DNA from: Lentilactobacillus parabuchneri DSM 5707 = NBRC 107865
Lineage (GTDB): Bacteria; Bacillota; Bacilli; Lactobacillales; Lactobacillaceae
Reading direction: 5' to 3'
DNA length: 64,000 nt
Assembly (NCBI RefSeq): GCF_001435315.1
Contig: NZ_AZGK01000001.1
Coordinates: 311,476 to 375,475 of the forward strand
Each line of letters begins with the position of its first letter. The stretch's first letter is position 1. The translations under genes and the position numbers were made by a program. Shown here piece by piece: positions 25,547 through 35,500 of the stretch. Below the pieces are notes generated by a model. That model had not been told where the DNA came from, made no database searches, and saw only the letters and a program-made list of their open reading frames with translations.

Positions 25547-26491
25547 TTAATTAGATTTTAACGAATCATTATTCCGTGGGAAGTACTTCTTATAATCATT
25601 CATTAAATGTGATTTTGTGACGTGTGTGTAAATTTGGGTTGTTGATAGGCTGCTGTGGCCCAAAAGTTCTTGTACCGACCGCATGTCGGCGCCATTATTG
25701 AGCATTTCAGTCGCAAACGTGTGGCGCAGCATGTGGGGATGAATTTTAGTGGTGAGACTACTTTTTTGGACGATCTCATCCATGATGTATTCAATTCCCC
25801 GAGCGGTCAGTGGCCGACCGTAATGATTGACGAACAGAAACGAATGGACCTGCTTGTATTTGGCCATAATTTGCGTTCTGCCGTCTGTTAACCAGGCTTC
25901 AATTGCATTTTGCGCGTATTCACCAAACGGGACATAGCGCTGCTTATTGCCCTTTCCGGTGACCAATATGGTTCGGTTGTCCAAATCAATGTCGTTTAAT
26001 TGAATCCCAGCGCATTCACTCACCCGAATCCCAGTCGCATACAACGTCTCTAATACCGCCAAGTTACGAAGTCCAAGCCGTTTATCCGAATTTTGCTTGG
26101 CGCCGTCAAACAATGCCCGCATTTCATCCTGATATAAAAATCGGGGTAATCTGCGATTGTTGGTCTTTAGATGAACGTATTCGAAAGGATTGTTGCTGAT
26201 AACGTCGCTTTTGACCAAGAAGGCATAAAAGGACTTTAAGGCTGAAACTTTTTGGGCGATTGAATTTCTGGCGTATTGTTTTTCGTATAAATGCGTCAGA
26301 AATGACTCAACATCAAAAGCGTCGACTTCGGTCAATTGCTTTTGATCCTCTGGAACTTCCGCAATAAAATCAACAAAGTCCGAAATGGCTTGCTGATACG
26401 CTTGGATGGTATCCGCAGAATAGTTGCGATCACTTTTGAGATACTTCAAATACCAGTTAATATTTTTTTGATCCTTAGTTAACTCAACCAT
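25547..26491 (-). CDS. xerC: Tyrosine recombinase XerC (CodV type)
   Basis: Acts at dif sites to resolve chromosome dimers. The 314-residue protein has the SAM-like N-terminal domain ('[17 protein letters not shown]') and a full catalytic set: Arg in '[11 protein letters not shown]', Lys in 'GKGNKQRYV', '[14 protein letters not shown]', '[10 protein letters not shown]' and the Tyr in 'IYTHVTK'. ATG 26491 is preferred because GAGG lies at proper spacing; two earlier ATGs lie against or before that site. It leads the xerC-hslV-hslU operon. Confidence 0.93.
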   Translation of the reverse strand: MVELTKDQKNINWYLKYLKSDRNYSADTIQAYQQAISDFVDFIAEVPEDQKQLTEVDAFDVESFLTHLYEKQYARNSIAQKVSALKSFYAFLVKSDVISNNPFEYVHLKTNNRRLPRFLYQDEMRALFDGAKQNSDKRLGLRNLAVLETLYATGIRVSECAGIQLNDIDLDNRTILVTGKGNKQRYVPFGEYAQNAIEAWLTDGRTQIMAKYKQVHSFLFVNHYGRPLTARGIEYIMDEIVQKSSLTTKIHPHMLRHTFATEMLNNGADMRSVQELLGHSSLSTTQIYTHVTKSHLMNDYKKYFPRNNDSLKSN

Positions 26492-26581
26492 AGCCACCAT
26501 CCTCAACAATGTAATCGCGTACAAGCACTATTACCATGATAGCAAATAAACGCCGGATGTGCTGATAATTACCTATTTTTT

Positions 26582-26612
26582 CGTTAATTCATTCATAAAA
26601 AATGAATTAGCG
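26582..26612. repeat. AT-rich inverted repeat upstream of xerC
   Basis: CGTTAATTCATT and AATGAATTAGCG form a 12-bp stem (one G-T pair) around 7 nt in the 263-bp gap between xerC and rplS. The same gap holds a short perfect hairpin, ACCAGA-AA-TCTGGT, near 26640-26653. No T-run follows either on the + strand. Confidence 0.4.
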
Positions 26613-26707
26613 TTATTCTAGCGAATATCCGCTGATTGAACCAGAAATCTGGTGAGTCTTTATCAGAAATTAACCTTTTAAAATTTAATAAATCCTATAA
26701 GTAAATA

Positions 26708-26745
26708 CAAAAAAAGATCGAATCAGAAAATCTGATCCAACCTTT
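26708..26745 (-). terminator. Terminator after rplS
   Basis: On the - strand a GGATCAGA / TCTGAT hairpin with a short T loop is followed by TTTTTTTG, 10 bp past the rplS stop. Confidence 0.7.
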
Positions 26746-26754
26746 TTGTTGTGA

Positions 26755-27117
26755 TTACGAACGTGCACGAAGTGAGGCCCGAATACGAGCAGCCTTACCT
26801 TGCAAGTCACGTAAGTAGTAAAGCTTGGCACGACGAACGTGACCTTGTCTTACAACTTCAATTTTTTCTACTCGTGGTGAATGAAGTGGGAAAATACGTT
26901 CAACACCAACACCGTTACTTACTTTACGAACAGTGTAGGTTGCTTGAATGCCTGAACCCTTACGTTTGATAACAACGCCTTCAAACAACTGGATACGTTC
27001 TCTGGTACCTTCGACAACCTTAACGTGAACCTTCACAGTATCTCCAGCACGGAAATCAGGAATGTCATTACGTAGTTGCTTTTCATTGATGCTTTCGATC
27101 AATTGATTTTGTCGCAT
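26755..27117 (-). CDS. rplS: 50S ribosomal protein L19
   Basis: Sits at the 30S-50S interface. The 120-residue protein is full length and highly typical: '[20 protein letters not shown]', '[13 protein letters not shown]', '[20 protein letters not shown]', '[15 protein letters not shown]'. ATG 27117 follows a GGAAG ribosome-binding site; the upstream TTG adds two residues and overlaps it. It follows trmD, but has its own promoter inside the 3' end of trmD. Confidence 0.97.
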   Translation of the reverse strand: MRQNQLIESINEKQLRNDIPDFRAGDTVKVHVKVVEGTRERIQLFEGVVIKRKGSGIQATYTVRKVSNGVGVERIFPLHSPRVEKIEVVRQGHVRRAKLYYLRDLQGKAARIRASLRARS

Positions 27118-27137
27118 AAACAAATCTTCCTTTCACT

Positions 27138-27170
27138 AACATTCATTATCTTGTATGACAGCGGAATGTT
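27138..27170 (-). promoter_or_regulatory. Possible L19 leader hairpin in the rplS 5' UTR
   Basis: AACATT and AATGTT close a stem-loop between the rplS promoter and start codon. Firmicute rplS genes often carry an L19-binding leader here, but I assign it only from position and the small closing helix. Confidence 0.35.
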
Positions 27171-27194
27171 GTTTTGCGGCTTGCGCCAAAAATT

Positions 27195-27224
27195 AGTGTA
27201 CCACAATTATGACTTGTCTGTAAA
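27195..27224 (-). promoter_or_regulatory. Promoter of rplS
   Basis: Minus-strand TTTACA, an 18-nt spacer and TACACT preceded by TG (extended -10). It overlaps the stop codon of trmD, so rplS can be made independently of the rpsP-trmD transcript. Confidence 0.6.
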
Positions 27225-28007
27225 GGTGTTTTTCTTGTCAGCTGCATTGGCAGCCTGGCGTTCTTCCTCTTCGATTCGAACATCGGCAAGCAGCTTTTTT
27301 TGCGTGCTGGTTAATCTTCGATGGTCGATCAAATCCGGTCGGCGCAAGTAAGTCCGCCTTAGGGCTTCTTTTTGATTCCACAGGGCAATCTTTTTGTGAT
27401 CCCCGTTCATCAACACCTCAGGAACTTTCATTCCTCTAAACTCAGCTGGACGCGTGTATTGGGGTTCTTCCAACAGACCGGTTGAAAATGATTCCTCGAC
27501 ACTGGATTGGTTGTTGCCCAAAACGCCGGGGATGAGACGCGAAATTGCGTCGATCATCACCATTGCGGGTAATTCGCCACCAGTCAAAATGAAATCGCCC
27601 AATGAGTATTCGTCGGTCACAATCGATCGAATCCGTTCATCGTAACCTTCGTAGTGACCACAAATAAATGTCAGATGTTCGTCATGTGATAACAGCTCGG
27701 CATCTTGTTGCTTAAATGGTTTTCCGGCCGGATCCATTAAGATCACCTTGCCCTTTGGATAACCAGCAGCCTCAGCCACCTGTTTAGTGTGATCATAGGC
27801 GTCTAAAATCGGTTGGGCCTGCAGCAGCATACCCGCACCACCGCCAAATGGGTAATCATCCACGTGACGATGCTTATCTTTGGTGAATGCTCGAAAGTTG
27901 GTGACGTTCAGATCAACAATGTGATTTTCAACCGCCTTGCCAATAATTGAATCGTGCATTGGGGCAGTAAACATTTCCGGAAATAAGCTTAAAACATCAA
28001 TTCTCAT
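27207..28007 (-). CDS. trmD: tRNA (guanine37-N1)-methyltransferase
   Basis: Methylates G37 of tRNAs reading CNN codons, preventing frameshifts. The 266-residue protein has the trefoil-knot SPOUT signatures '[19 protein letters not shown]' near 50, '[13 protein letters not shown]' near 113 and '[20 protein letters not shown]' near 130. Its ATG overlaps the rimM stop by four bases (ATGA). The C-terminal tail is long and charged. Confidence 0.97.
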   Translation of the reverse strand: MRIDVLSLFPEMFTAPMHDSIIGKAVENHIVDLNVTNFRAFTKDKHRHVDDYPFGGGAGMLLQAQPILDAYDHTKQVAEAAGYPKGKVILMDPAGKPFKQQDAELLSHDEHLTFICGHYEGYDERIRSIVTDEYSLGDFILTGGELPAMVMIDAISRLIPGVLGNNQSSVEESFSTGLLEEPQYTRPAEFRGMKVPEVLMNGDHKKIALWNQKEALRRTYLRRPDLIDHRRLTSTQKKLLADVRIEEEERQAANAADKKNTFTDKS

Positions 28008-28525
28008 TCGTCCAAGCCCTCCGGAACGTCAGCTGTAACGGTTCCTGAATCCAGATTGACGTCAATAATGACAGAATCAATCTTTGGTAATAAAAGATCC
28101 TTTTGGTTAGCCCGTTCCACGACCCAAACGTCATTGGCCCCAGGAGACAGGATTTCCTTAATCGTCCCGATTGGATGGCCATCAGTGTCAACGACCGTTA
28201 AGCCAATAATCTGATGATAGTAATACTCGCCCGGTTTGAGGTCATCATTGGAAAGACTACTGTCGTCAATCTTTAATTCTGATGGTTTTAAGTATTCAAC
28301 GTCATTAATGGATGGGTGATCTTTAAAATGCAGGAGTATAAAGCCCTTGTGCTTTCGAACGCCATCAATAACCAACGTGACTAAACCGGACTTATTAGGT
28401 AGTTTTGCGTAAACTGTATTGCCAATTTTGAACCGTTTATCAGGAAAATCAGTCGTCGAGATCACCCGAACCTCTCCCTTTAAGCCTTGAGTATTGACAA
28501 TTTTTCCAACGTTATAATAATCCAT
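28004..28525 (-). CDS. rimM: Ribosome maturation factor RimM
   Basis: Binds S19 and helps assemble the 30S head. The 173-residue protein has the N-terminal '[19 protein letters not shown]' and a C-terminal PRC barrel ('[20 protein letters not shown]', '[12 protein letters not shown]', '[10 protein letters not shown]'). ATG 28525 is preferred over the adjacent TTG; GGAGG is 9 nt before it. It overlaps trmD by 4 bp. Confidence 0.95.
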   Translation of the reverse strand: MDYYNVGKIVNTQGLKGEVRVISTTDFPDKRFKIGNTVYAKLPNKSGLVTLVIDGVRKHKGFILLHFKDHPSINDVEYLKPSELKIDDSSLSNDDLKPGEYYYHQIIGLTVVDTDGHPIGTIKEILSPGANDVWVVERANQKDLLLPKIDSVIIDVNLDSGTVTADVPEGLDE

Positions 28526-28567
28526 CAACTATTTCCTCCAGCTTTATTCATCGTAGTTTTAGAACAA

Positions 28568-28612
28568 GAAAAAAGGGCCTAAACAAAACAAACGTTTCGC
28601 TTAAGAACCCTT
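28568..28612 (-). terminator. Possible terminator after khpA
   Basis: On the - strand AAGGGTTCTTAA can pair with TTTAGGCCCTT across a loop of about 20 nt, followed by TTTTTTC. It would partly separate rpsP-khpA from rimM-trmD. Confidence 0.55.
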
Positions 28613-28859
28613 ATTGCTTCTCATCGTCGACGATCAAACGAGCTTTCTTTTGGCCCTCAATCGGAACACTGTAAACAATTGTTCTGATTGTTTGAATCAC
28701 GTGGCCATGCTTTCCAATAATTCTACCAATGTCATCTGCGTTCAAACGTAAATGATATTCCATAAAACGATCGGATTCGTTATGCGAAATCTCAATATCC
28801 TTAGGATAATCAACTAACGGTGAGATAATCTTATTAATTAAACCATCAATACTTGTCAT
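28611..28859 (-). CDS. khpA: KH-domain RNA-binding protein KhpA
   Basis: Small cytosolic RNA-binding protein that partners KhpB in Firmicutes and affects cell elongation and division. The 82-residue protein has one KH domain with the GxxG loop in 'IGRIIGKHGHVIQTIRTIV'. ATG 28859 is used rather than the upstream GTG because it gives the usual family length. It lies 16 bp after rpsP, the conserved Firmicute order. Confidence 0.9.
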   Translation of the reverse strand: MTSIDGLINKIISPLVDYPKDIEISHNESDRFMEYHLRLNADDIGRIIGKHGHVIQTIRTIVYSVPIEGQKKARLIVDDEKQ

Positions 28860-28875
28860 GATGATAATCACTCAC

Positions 28876-29151
28876 TTACTTTTTTGAGTATTTAGCTTCG
28901 TGATATTTCTTCATAATGCCGGCATCTGATAAGATGTTACGAACAGTATCAGATGGTTGGGCACCATTGTTTAACCAGTTCATGATTGATTCTTCTTCAA
29001 GAGTCACCTTGGCTGGTTGAGTTAATGGGCTGTAAGTACCAACGTTTTCGATGAAACGGCCGTCACGAGGACTACGTGAATCGGCAACAACGATACGGTA
29101 ATATGGACGCTTCTTTGAACCCATGCGCTTTAAACGAATCTTAACTGACAT
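28876..29151 (-). CDS. rpsP: 30S ribosomal protein S16
   Basis: The 91-residue protein is typical: '[20 protein letters not shown]', '[20 protein letters not shown]' and '[20 protein letters not shown]'. A strong AGGAGG site precedes the ATG. It leads the rpsP-khpA-rimM-trmD block and has a clear sigma-A promoter in the gap after ffh. Confidence 0.97.
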   Translation of the reverse strand: MSVKIRLKRMGSKKRPYYRIVVADSRSPRDGRFIENVGTYSPLTQPAKVTLEEESIMNWLNNGAQPSDTVRNILSDAGIMKKYHEAKYSKK

Positions 29152-29184
29152 GCTTTTACCTCCTGTAATGTTTTAACGATTAAT

Positions 29185-29213
29185 AATATACCAGTAATTT
29201 GAATGGTTGTAAA
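29185..29213 (-). promoter_or_regulatory. Promoter of rpsP
   Basis: Minus-strand TTTACA and TATATT separated by exactly 17 nt, about 35 nt upstream of the rpsP start. Confidence 0.7.
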
Positions 29214-29313
29214 GGTTTTTTTCTTTACACCGTCAAAATGGCTTGGCTATTGATAACTTGTGGTTTCTTTTAAGCAAATAATTGGTGTATTAGTGTTAAA
29301 TCTTGTCAGAAAA

Positions 29314-30750
29314 TTACTTGCGCTTCCGTTTTTTCTTTAACCGGCGCTTTTTATTTTTCTTCATCTTGCGGCTAAACTGTTTCATCGCCAGCTTGGACAT
29401 TTTACCGCCCATTCCGGTACTGTTCATCATGTTTTCCATTCCGGACATATTGCCTTTCGACACCTTGTTCATCATGGTCTTCATTTGGCTGAACTGTTTA
29501 ATCATTCGATTGACTTCTTGAACTGGCCGACCAGACCCTCGGGCAATTCGACGTCGTCTAGACGGATTTAAAACATCTGGATCGGTTCGTTCCTGATCGG
29601 TCATTGAATAAACAATTGCTTTGAGATGTTCAATATCTTTGGGATCCATGTTGGCATTTTTGAGGGCTGGATTATTAGCCATCCCAGGAATCATTTTCAT
29701 GATTTCATCCAGTGGGCCCATTTTCTGAATTTGACTTAGCTGATCAAGAAAATCGTTGAAGTCAAAGGTATTCTCCTTGATTTTTTCCGAAAGTTCCTGA
29801 GCTTGTTTTTCGTCATATTCTTGCTGCGTCTTTTCGATAAGTGAAAGCATATCACCCATCCCCAAGATTCGAGAAGCCATTCGGTCAGGATAAAAGACGT
29901 CCAAATCGGTCATCTTTTCACCTTGACCAACAAACTTGATTGGCTTGTCGGTCACTGCTCGAATTGAAAGCGCGGCACCACCACGGGTATCGCCATCCAA
30001 CTTGGTTAAAACCACACCGGTAACGTCCAACGTCTTGTTGAAACCTTCGGCGGTTGCAACGGCATTTTGACCCGTCATGGCATCAATTACCAACAGAATT
30101 TCGTCAGGACTGACGGCTTTCTTGATGTCGCTTAATTCGCCCATCAATTTCTCGTCGATCTGAAGACGACCGGCGGTATCAATAATCACGTAGTCGTTGT
30201 GGTCTTCTTTGGCTTTTTCAACCCCACGTTTGGCAATTTCAACCGGATCAACATCCGTTCCGAGCTGAAAAACGGGTACGTCAATTTGTTGTCCGACCGT
30301 CTGTAATTGGTCAATGGCAGCTGGTCGATACACATCATCGGCAATTAACAGTGGCCGCGCATTTTGTTCATTTTTTAATTTTAATGCTAATTTACCGGCA
30401 GTTGTCGTCTTACCAGCACCTTGAAGCCCCGACATCATAATGATTGTTGGGATCTTCTCGGATTTGTTGAGGGGAACGGCTTCTTCCCCCATGGTCTTGG
30501 TTAATTCTTCATCGACAATCTTAACGATTTGTTGAGATGGATTTAAGCCTTCCAGCACCTTGGCACCGTTGGCACGTTCTTCCACGGTCTTGACAAAGTT
30601 TCTGACGACCTGGAAGTTAACATCGGCCTCGAGTAAAGCCAGACGGATTTCTCGCATGGTTGCCCGCAAATCTGCTTGCGAGACCTTGCCCTTGCCACGT
30701 AACGTTTTCATGGCATTTTGTAAACGTTCGGTTAATCCTTCAAAAGCCAA
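29314..30750 (-). CDS. ffh: Signal recognition particle protein Ffh
   Basis: GTPase that binds signal sequences and, with 4.5S RNA, delivers ribosomes to FtsY. The 478-residue protein has an N domain, G domain ('GLQGAGKTTTAGKLALKLK' near 107, 'IIDTAGRLQIDEKL' near 188, 'LTKLDGDTRGGAALS' near 247) and a Met-rich M domain (about 325-455) ending in a very basic tail. It follows ylxM by 14 bp. Confidence 0.97.
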   Translation of the reverse strand: MAFEGLTERLQNAMKTLRGKGKVSQADLRATMREIRLALLEADVNFQVVRNFVKTVEERANGAKVLEGLNPSQQIVKIVDEELTKTMGEEAVPLNKSEKIPTIIMMSGLQGAGKTTTAGKLALKLKNEQNARPLLIADDVYRPAAIDQLQTVGQQIDVPVFQLGTDVDPVEIAKRGVEKAKEDHNDYVIIDTAGRLQIDEKLMGELSDIKKAVSPDEILLVIDAMTGQNAVATAEGFNKTLDVTGVVLTKLDGDTRGGAALSIRAVTDKPIKFVGQGEKMTDLDVFYPDRMASRILGMGDMLSLIEKTQQEYDEKQAQELSEKIKENTFDFNDFLDQLSQIQKMGPLDEIMKMIPGMANNPALKNANMDPKDIEHLKAIVYSMTDQERTDPDVLNPSRRRRIARGSGRPVQEVNRMIKQFSQMKTMMNKVSKGNMSGMENMMNSTGMGGKMSKLAMKQFSRKMKKNKKRRLKKKRKRK

Positions 30751-30764
30751 TTAATTCACCACTT

Positions 30765-31106
30765 TCATTGTTCTTCAGTTGTTTCGAGATTGCTGATCAT
30801 TGAATTCAGCTTTTCGTCTTTAGGATAGTTTTGTTCGACGTATGATTGGATCTGGTCCAACTTGTCATTGCGATCGACAAAGCTGTGGTACAAGTTGAGC
30901 TTATCTTCGTATGCTTGGAGGATTTTCTCCGAGCGGCGAATGTTATCGTAAACGGCTTGCCGGCTGACGTTATATTCTTCAGCAATTTCTCCAAGTGAGT
31001 AATCGTCAGCATAGTACAGTTCGATATAATTCGCCTGCTTCTTGGTTAACAGCGGTTCATAAAATTCGAACAACGAGTTAATGTAATTATTTTTCTCAAG
31101 TTCCAT
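30765..31106 (-). CDS. ylxM: YlxM family SRP-associated DNA-binding protein
   Basis: The 113-residue HTH protein is linked to the SRP pathway in Firmicutes. The sigma-70 region-4-like HTH is visible: '[20 protein letters not shown]' followed by '[20 protein letters not shown]'. ATG 31106 has AAAGGAG at good spacing; upstream in-frame codons would add an 18-residue tail that does not look conserved. It lies between ftsY and ffh, the usual order. Confidence 0.92.
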   Translation of the reverse strand: MELEKNNYINSLFEFYEPLLTKKQANYIELYYADDYSLGEIAEEYNVSRQAVYDNIRRSEKILQAYEDKLNLYHSFVDRNDKLDQIQSYVEQNYPKDEKLNSMISNLETTEEQ

Positions 31107-31187
31107 GTCGACGCGCTCCTTTGAGACTCGATACGTAATATAGATTACCGATTTATACAACTTCAGTCAATGTTTATTGTGAGAAGG

Positions 31188-32570
31188 CTATTCTGAAATC
31201 AATCCTTTAAACAGCCCATAGACAAAGTCGTTTGGATCAAACGGCTTTAGATCAGTGACCTTTTCACCCAGGCCGACGTATTTGACTGGCAGATGGAGCT
31301 CACTTCTAATTGCCAAAACAATTCCACCACGAGCAGTTCCGTCCAACTTGGTGAGCACAATTCCAGTAACGTCAGTAGCTTCTTTGAACATTTTGGCTTG
31401 GGTCATCGCGTTTTGGCCAGTTGTTGCGTCCAACACCAAAAGGACTTCGTGAGGGGCTTCAGGAATTTCACGGGTCAAAATCTTCTTCATCTTGCTTAAT
31501 TCGTTCATCAAGTTGACCTTATTTTGAAGTCTTCCGGCCGTGTCGACCATCAAGATATCATAGTTCTCATCCCGGGCCTTTTTAACAGCATCAAATACAA
31601 CCGATGCCGGATCACTCTTGGCCTTTCCTTTAACGATGTCAACACCGTCTCGTTCTGCCCAAACGTTTAGCTGTTCGATGGCCCCCGCTCTGAAAGTATC
31701 GGCGGCAGCCAGGACAACTTTTTTACCCTGCTGTTTGTACATATTGGCCATTTTACCAATGGTTGTCGTTTTACCGACGCCGTTGACACCAACAAATAAA
31801 ATAACGGTTGGGCCGCTTTTGGCCATGTTAATCTCGGCGTTTTCGCCGTTACCGGCCTTATCGTATAAATCAATCAGCTTTTCAACAATCACGTTTTGAA
31901 CATCTTTGGGTTTCTTGGCGTTTTGAAGCTTAACCTCATCACGTAATTCATCAGCGATTCTCATAGATGTTTCAAAGCCAACGTCTGATTCAATCAGCAT
32001 ATCTTCCAGATCATCAAAAAATGATTCATCGACATGTCGAAAATTAGCCAACAAGGCATTTAATTTGGCGCCAAATGACGAACGGGACTTTTCCAGACCC
32101 TTTTCATACTGCCGCGTAGTTGATTCTGGCTTTTCTTCGACAGCATCCGGGACGGATTTGTCCTCAGGCTCAGCGCCCGTGGATTCTTCCGGGGCTTTCT
32201 CTGTTAGCGATTCATCCTCAGACTCATGGTTGGCTATCTTTGGTTCAGCCTTTTCAACAGACTGTGGTGCTTGCTTGGAATCATCAGGCGTTTCTGGCTC
32301 ACTCGGCTGCTGTTGCACGGGTTCTTCAGCTTGTGATTCTTTAGGCTCAGTCGGTTCGGCTGGTGTTTCGGATTGAGTTTGGTCGACATCAGTGGTCGTT
32401 GAACCTTGGTCCGCATCTGCTTGCTTTGATGGCTCATCAGTTGTTGACTGATTTTCTTGAGTCGTTGATGCATTGTCTTGATCCTGCTTTGACTCAGCTG
32501 GTTCTGCTGTTTTTTTGATTTCTTCTTCATTTTTCTTGGAACGACGTTTAAATATATCAAAAAGACCCAA
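31188..32570 (-). CDS. ftsY: Signal recognition particle receptor FtsY
   Basis: Membrane-associated GTPase that docks the SRP. The 460-residue protein has a long N-terminal A domain (about 12-150), very rich in Glu, Gln, Ser, Pro and Thr, followed by the NG domain: 'GVNGVGKTTTIGKMANMYKQ' near 260, 'LMVDTAGRLQNKV' near 340 and 'LTKLDGTARGGIVLAI' near 400. It starts at TTG directly after the smc stop, with GAGGTGAG as ribosome-binding site inside smc; no in-frame ATG is nearby. This implies translational coupling to smc. Confidence 0.95.
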   Translation of the reverse strand: MGLFDIFKRRSKKNEEEIKKTAEPAESKQDQDNASTTQENQSTTDEPSKQADADQGSTTTDVDQTQSETPAEPTEPKESQAEEPVQQQPSEPETPDDSKQAPQSVEKAEPKIANHESEDESLTEKAPEESTGAEPEDKSVPDAVEEKPESTTRQYEKGLEKSRSSFGAKLNALLANFRHVDESFFDDLEDMLIESDVGFETSMRIADELRDEVKLQNAKKPKDVQNVIVEKLIDLYDKAGNGENAEINMAKSGPTVILFVGVNGVGKTTTIGKMANMYKQQGKKVVLAAADTFRAGAIEQLNVWAERDGVDIVKGKAKSDPASVVFDAVKKARDENYDILMVDTAGRLQNKVNLMNELSKMKKILTREIPEAPHEVLLVLDATTGQNAMTQAKMFKEATDVTGIVLTKLDGTARGGIVLAIRSELHLPVKYVGLGEKVTDLKPFDPNDFVYGLFKGLISE

Positions 32571-35500
32571 TTAACTCACCTCTGTTTTTAAATTATCCAA
32601 ATTAACGGTTACGACTTTTGAAACACCAGACTCCTGCATGGTAACCCCATACAGCTGATCGGCGTAAATCATGGTTTCTTTTCGATGGGTAATCACAACG
32701 AACTGGGTTTCATCACCAAACCGCTTGAGGTACTTGGCAAATCGGTCGGCGTTAAACGGATCCAGTGCCGCTTCGGCTTCATCCAAAATACAGAATGGTA
32801 CCGGCCGCACCTTGATGATCGCAAATAACAGCGTGATGGCTGTCAATGCCTTTTCCCCACCTGACAACAGGTTCAAATTACGATAATTCTTGCCAGGCGG
32901 CTTAACCATAATTTCAATTCCTGTATTAAGCAGATCATTAGGATCGGTTAAGACCAACTTGGCCTCGCCGCCGCCAAACATGTCGACAAAAACCTGGCCG
33001 AACGCACGACCAACCTTGTCAAAGGCATCCTTAAAGCGGCTGGAAATGGTTGAATCCATGTCCTGCATGGTTGCCATTAAATGATCCTTGGCATCCAGAA
33101 GATCCTGCTTTTGTTTCATCAAGAAATCATAGCGTTGTGAAACGGCCTTAAACTCCTGAATGGCGCCAACGTTAACCGGACCGATTTCATTAATTCCCGT
33201 CCGCAGCATCTTGATTTGTCCGGCAAGTTGTTGTGGATCCCAATTCCAGTCCGGATTATTCAAATCCTGAACTTGAATTTGGTACTGTTCCTGTAAGCTG
33301 GCCAGATTGGCATCTAAATTCTGTTGATTCTTAGCCAATTTTTGTTGAGCAGCTTTGAGTTCGTACTTGGCATTGTTTAAATTGATCTGTTCATCTTGAA
33401 TCGTCTGGTTTAATTGATCCACGGCAGTTGAACCGGCTTCAACCTTGCTTTTAAGTTGTTGAAGCTGCTGATTTAAAGCAGTTTGTTTTTGGCTTGATTG
33501 TTTAATTTCGGCGTTTAAGCTGCCGGAATCGACTTGCTTGCTCAGTTCTTCTTGAAGTTGATGTTGTTGCTTCAACAAGCCGGCTTTATCGGTCTGGTGG
33601 TTCGAAACTTGTTTGTTGAGGGCAGCTTGGTCGACTTGCAGTTGACGTAATTTTTGCTGCTCAACCACAATTTCTTCATGAAGCGCCTGCTTTTGGGTGG
33701 CAAACGTTTCGGCGGATTGTTTCACGTTCGCCAGCTGAACACGTTTTTCGTCAAGCTGGTTGTTGGTCTGCTGCAGTTTTTGTTCAATGTCTGCCTGTTT
33801 TTGACTAAGCTGAGATTCATCACTGGTTGACTGCTGTGAAGCAGCATTTTTCATTGCCAGTTCAAGCGTCTTTAATTCACGTTGTTTTGTCGAGACCGCA
33901 TTCTGCAAACTGTCACATTGACTCTTCAAGCTTTGAACTCGCTGATGAAATTCGAACCGCTTTTGCTGACCACGCTCATGTGAAGCTGATATTTTGGCTA
34001 ATTCAGCTTTTGCCTGTTTAAGAGCGGTTTCTTTTTCAGCAAGTTTTTGATCCATCTCAGCAGTGGACTTTTCAAGTGATTCTAATTCGTTTTTTTGAAC
34101 CAAAACTCCTTGATTGTCATTTCGATTGGCACCACCGGTTAATGAACCACCGGCATTGACCACTTGACCGTCCAAAGTCACGACGCGCGTTTTTTGACTA
34201 ATCTTGCGGCTGATTTGGATCGCATTGTCCAAATTATCGGCAATGATTGTGGTGCCCAACAAAAATTCCTTAATCCGAGTCAAATTCTCAGGCATTTTCA
34301 CCAGGTCGCTGGCGACACCGATGTATCCGGCTACTTCTTCCGCCAAGCGGACAATCCCGCTATTTAAATGACGACTGCGGATAGTGGAAACCGGCAAAAG
34401 GGTCACTCTTCCCAATCGGTTCTTGGTCAGAAATTTGATTGCCGCTGACGCTGCTCGATTATCAGTTGAAATGACGTGTTGAGCCTGGCCGCCCAAGGCA
34501 GTTTCGATCGCCTTGACGTAACGGTCATCAATTTCCAGATAGTCAGATACCGGGCCCATAATGCCGGTTAATTCATTCTTGTGTTTCAGTAAATTAGCGA
34601 CACCACGATAAAAGCCGCGATATGAATCGTGGAGACTTTTCAGTGAGTTGGCCTTGGCTTTTGCCTGTTCGGCCACCTTGAGTGCTGCCAGCCAATTTGC
34701 CTGCGAACTGTCAACTTCTTGTTGACGGGTGGTCAATAAGGTCGTCAAATCTGCCAGCTGGCTGTCGATTTCAGCGAGTTGTGCCTGAGTATCCTTGAGG
34801 TCAGCCTGCTTTGCAATTAGCTCGTCTTGGGCTTGTTTTAAGTCATGTTCGGCCTTTGAAATTCGCTCACGCTGCGCATTCAGACGTTCCGTAAACTGCT
34901 GATCATCGTGGCTTTTCAACGTAATTTGGTTCTTAATGTCGGTTTTTTGCTGCAACAAATCAACGTATTGATTCCGTAAGTCATCAATTTCAGATTCAAT
35001 TACAGAAACGCTATTTTGTTTTTCTTGTTCGGAAAGATCGGCGAAATGCTTATTTTTATTGTCAATTTTAATTTTGATGCGTTTGCCGGCATCCACGGAT
35101 TGAGTTAACTTGACCTGATAATCGGCGATTTGTTTATCAGTGAGTTTAATTTGTTCAGAAATCCGTTTCAAATCAGCATTTTTAAAACTCTTTTCCTGAT
35201 CTGACAGTTGGTGCTGACTTTTCAATGACTGGATTTTTTCAGTCATTGCCAAAATTTCATCGTTTAAATGATCAACTTGGCTTCGATTGTCGGCCAAAGT
35301 CGCTTTTAATTTATCGCGTGAATTTTCGTTGGTCGTCACTTGGGCGTAAAGTTTGTTAACCAAATCAGACTTTTCGGAAACCGCCTGTTTAAAGTGGCCG
35401 GCATCAGACATAGCCTGTTGAGTGGATAAAATCAACTGTTGTTTTTCCAATTGATCCAGTCGTTTCTTTTGATCCAAGTAGTCTGTGGCCAGGCTGCTTT

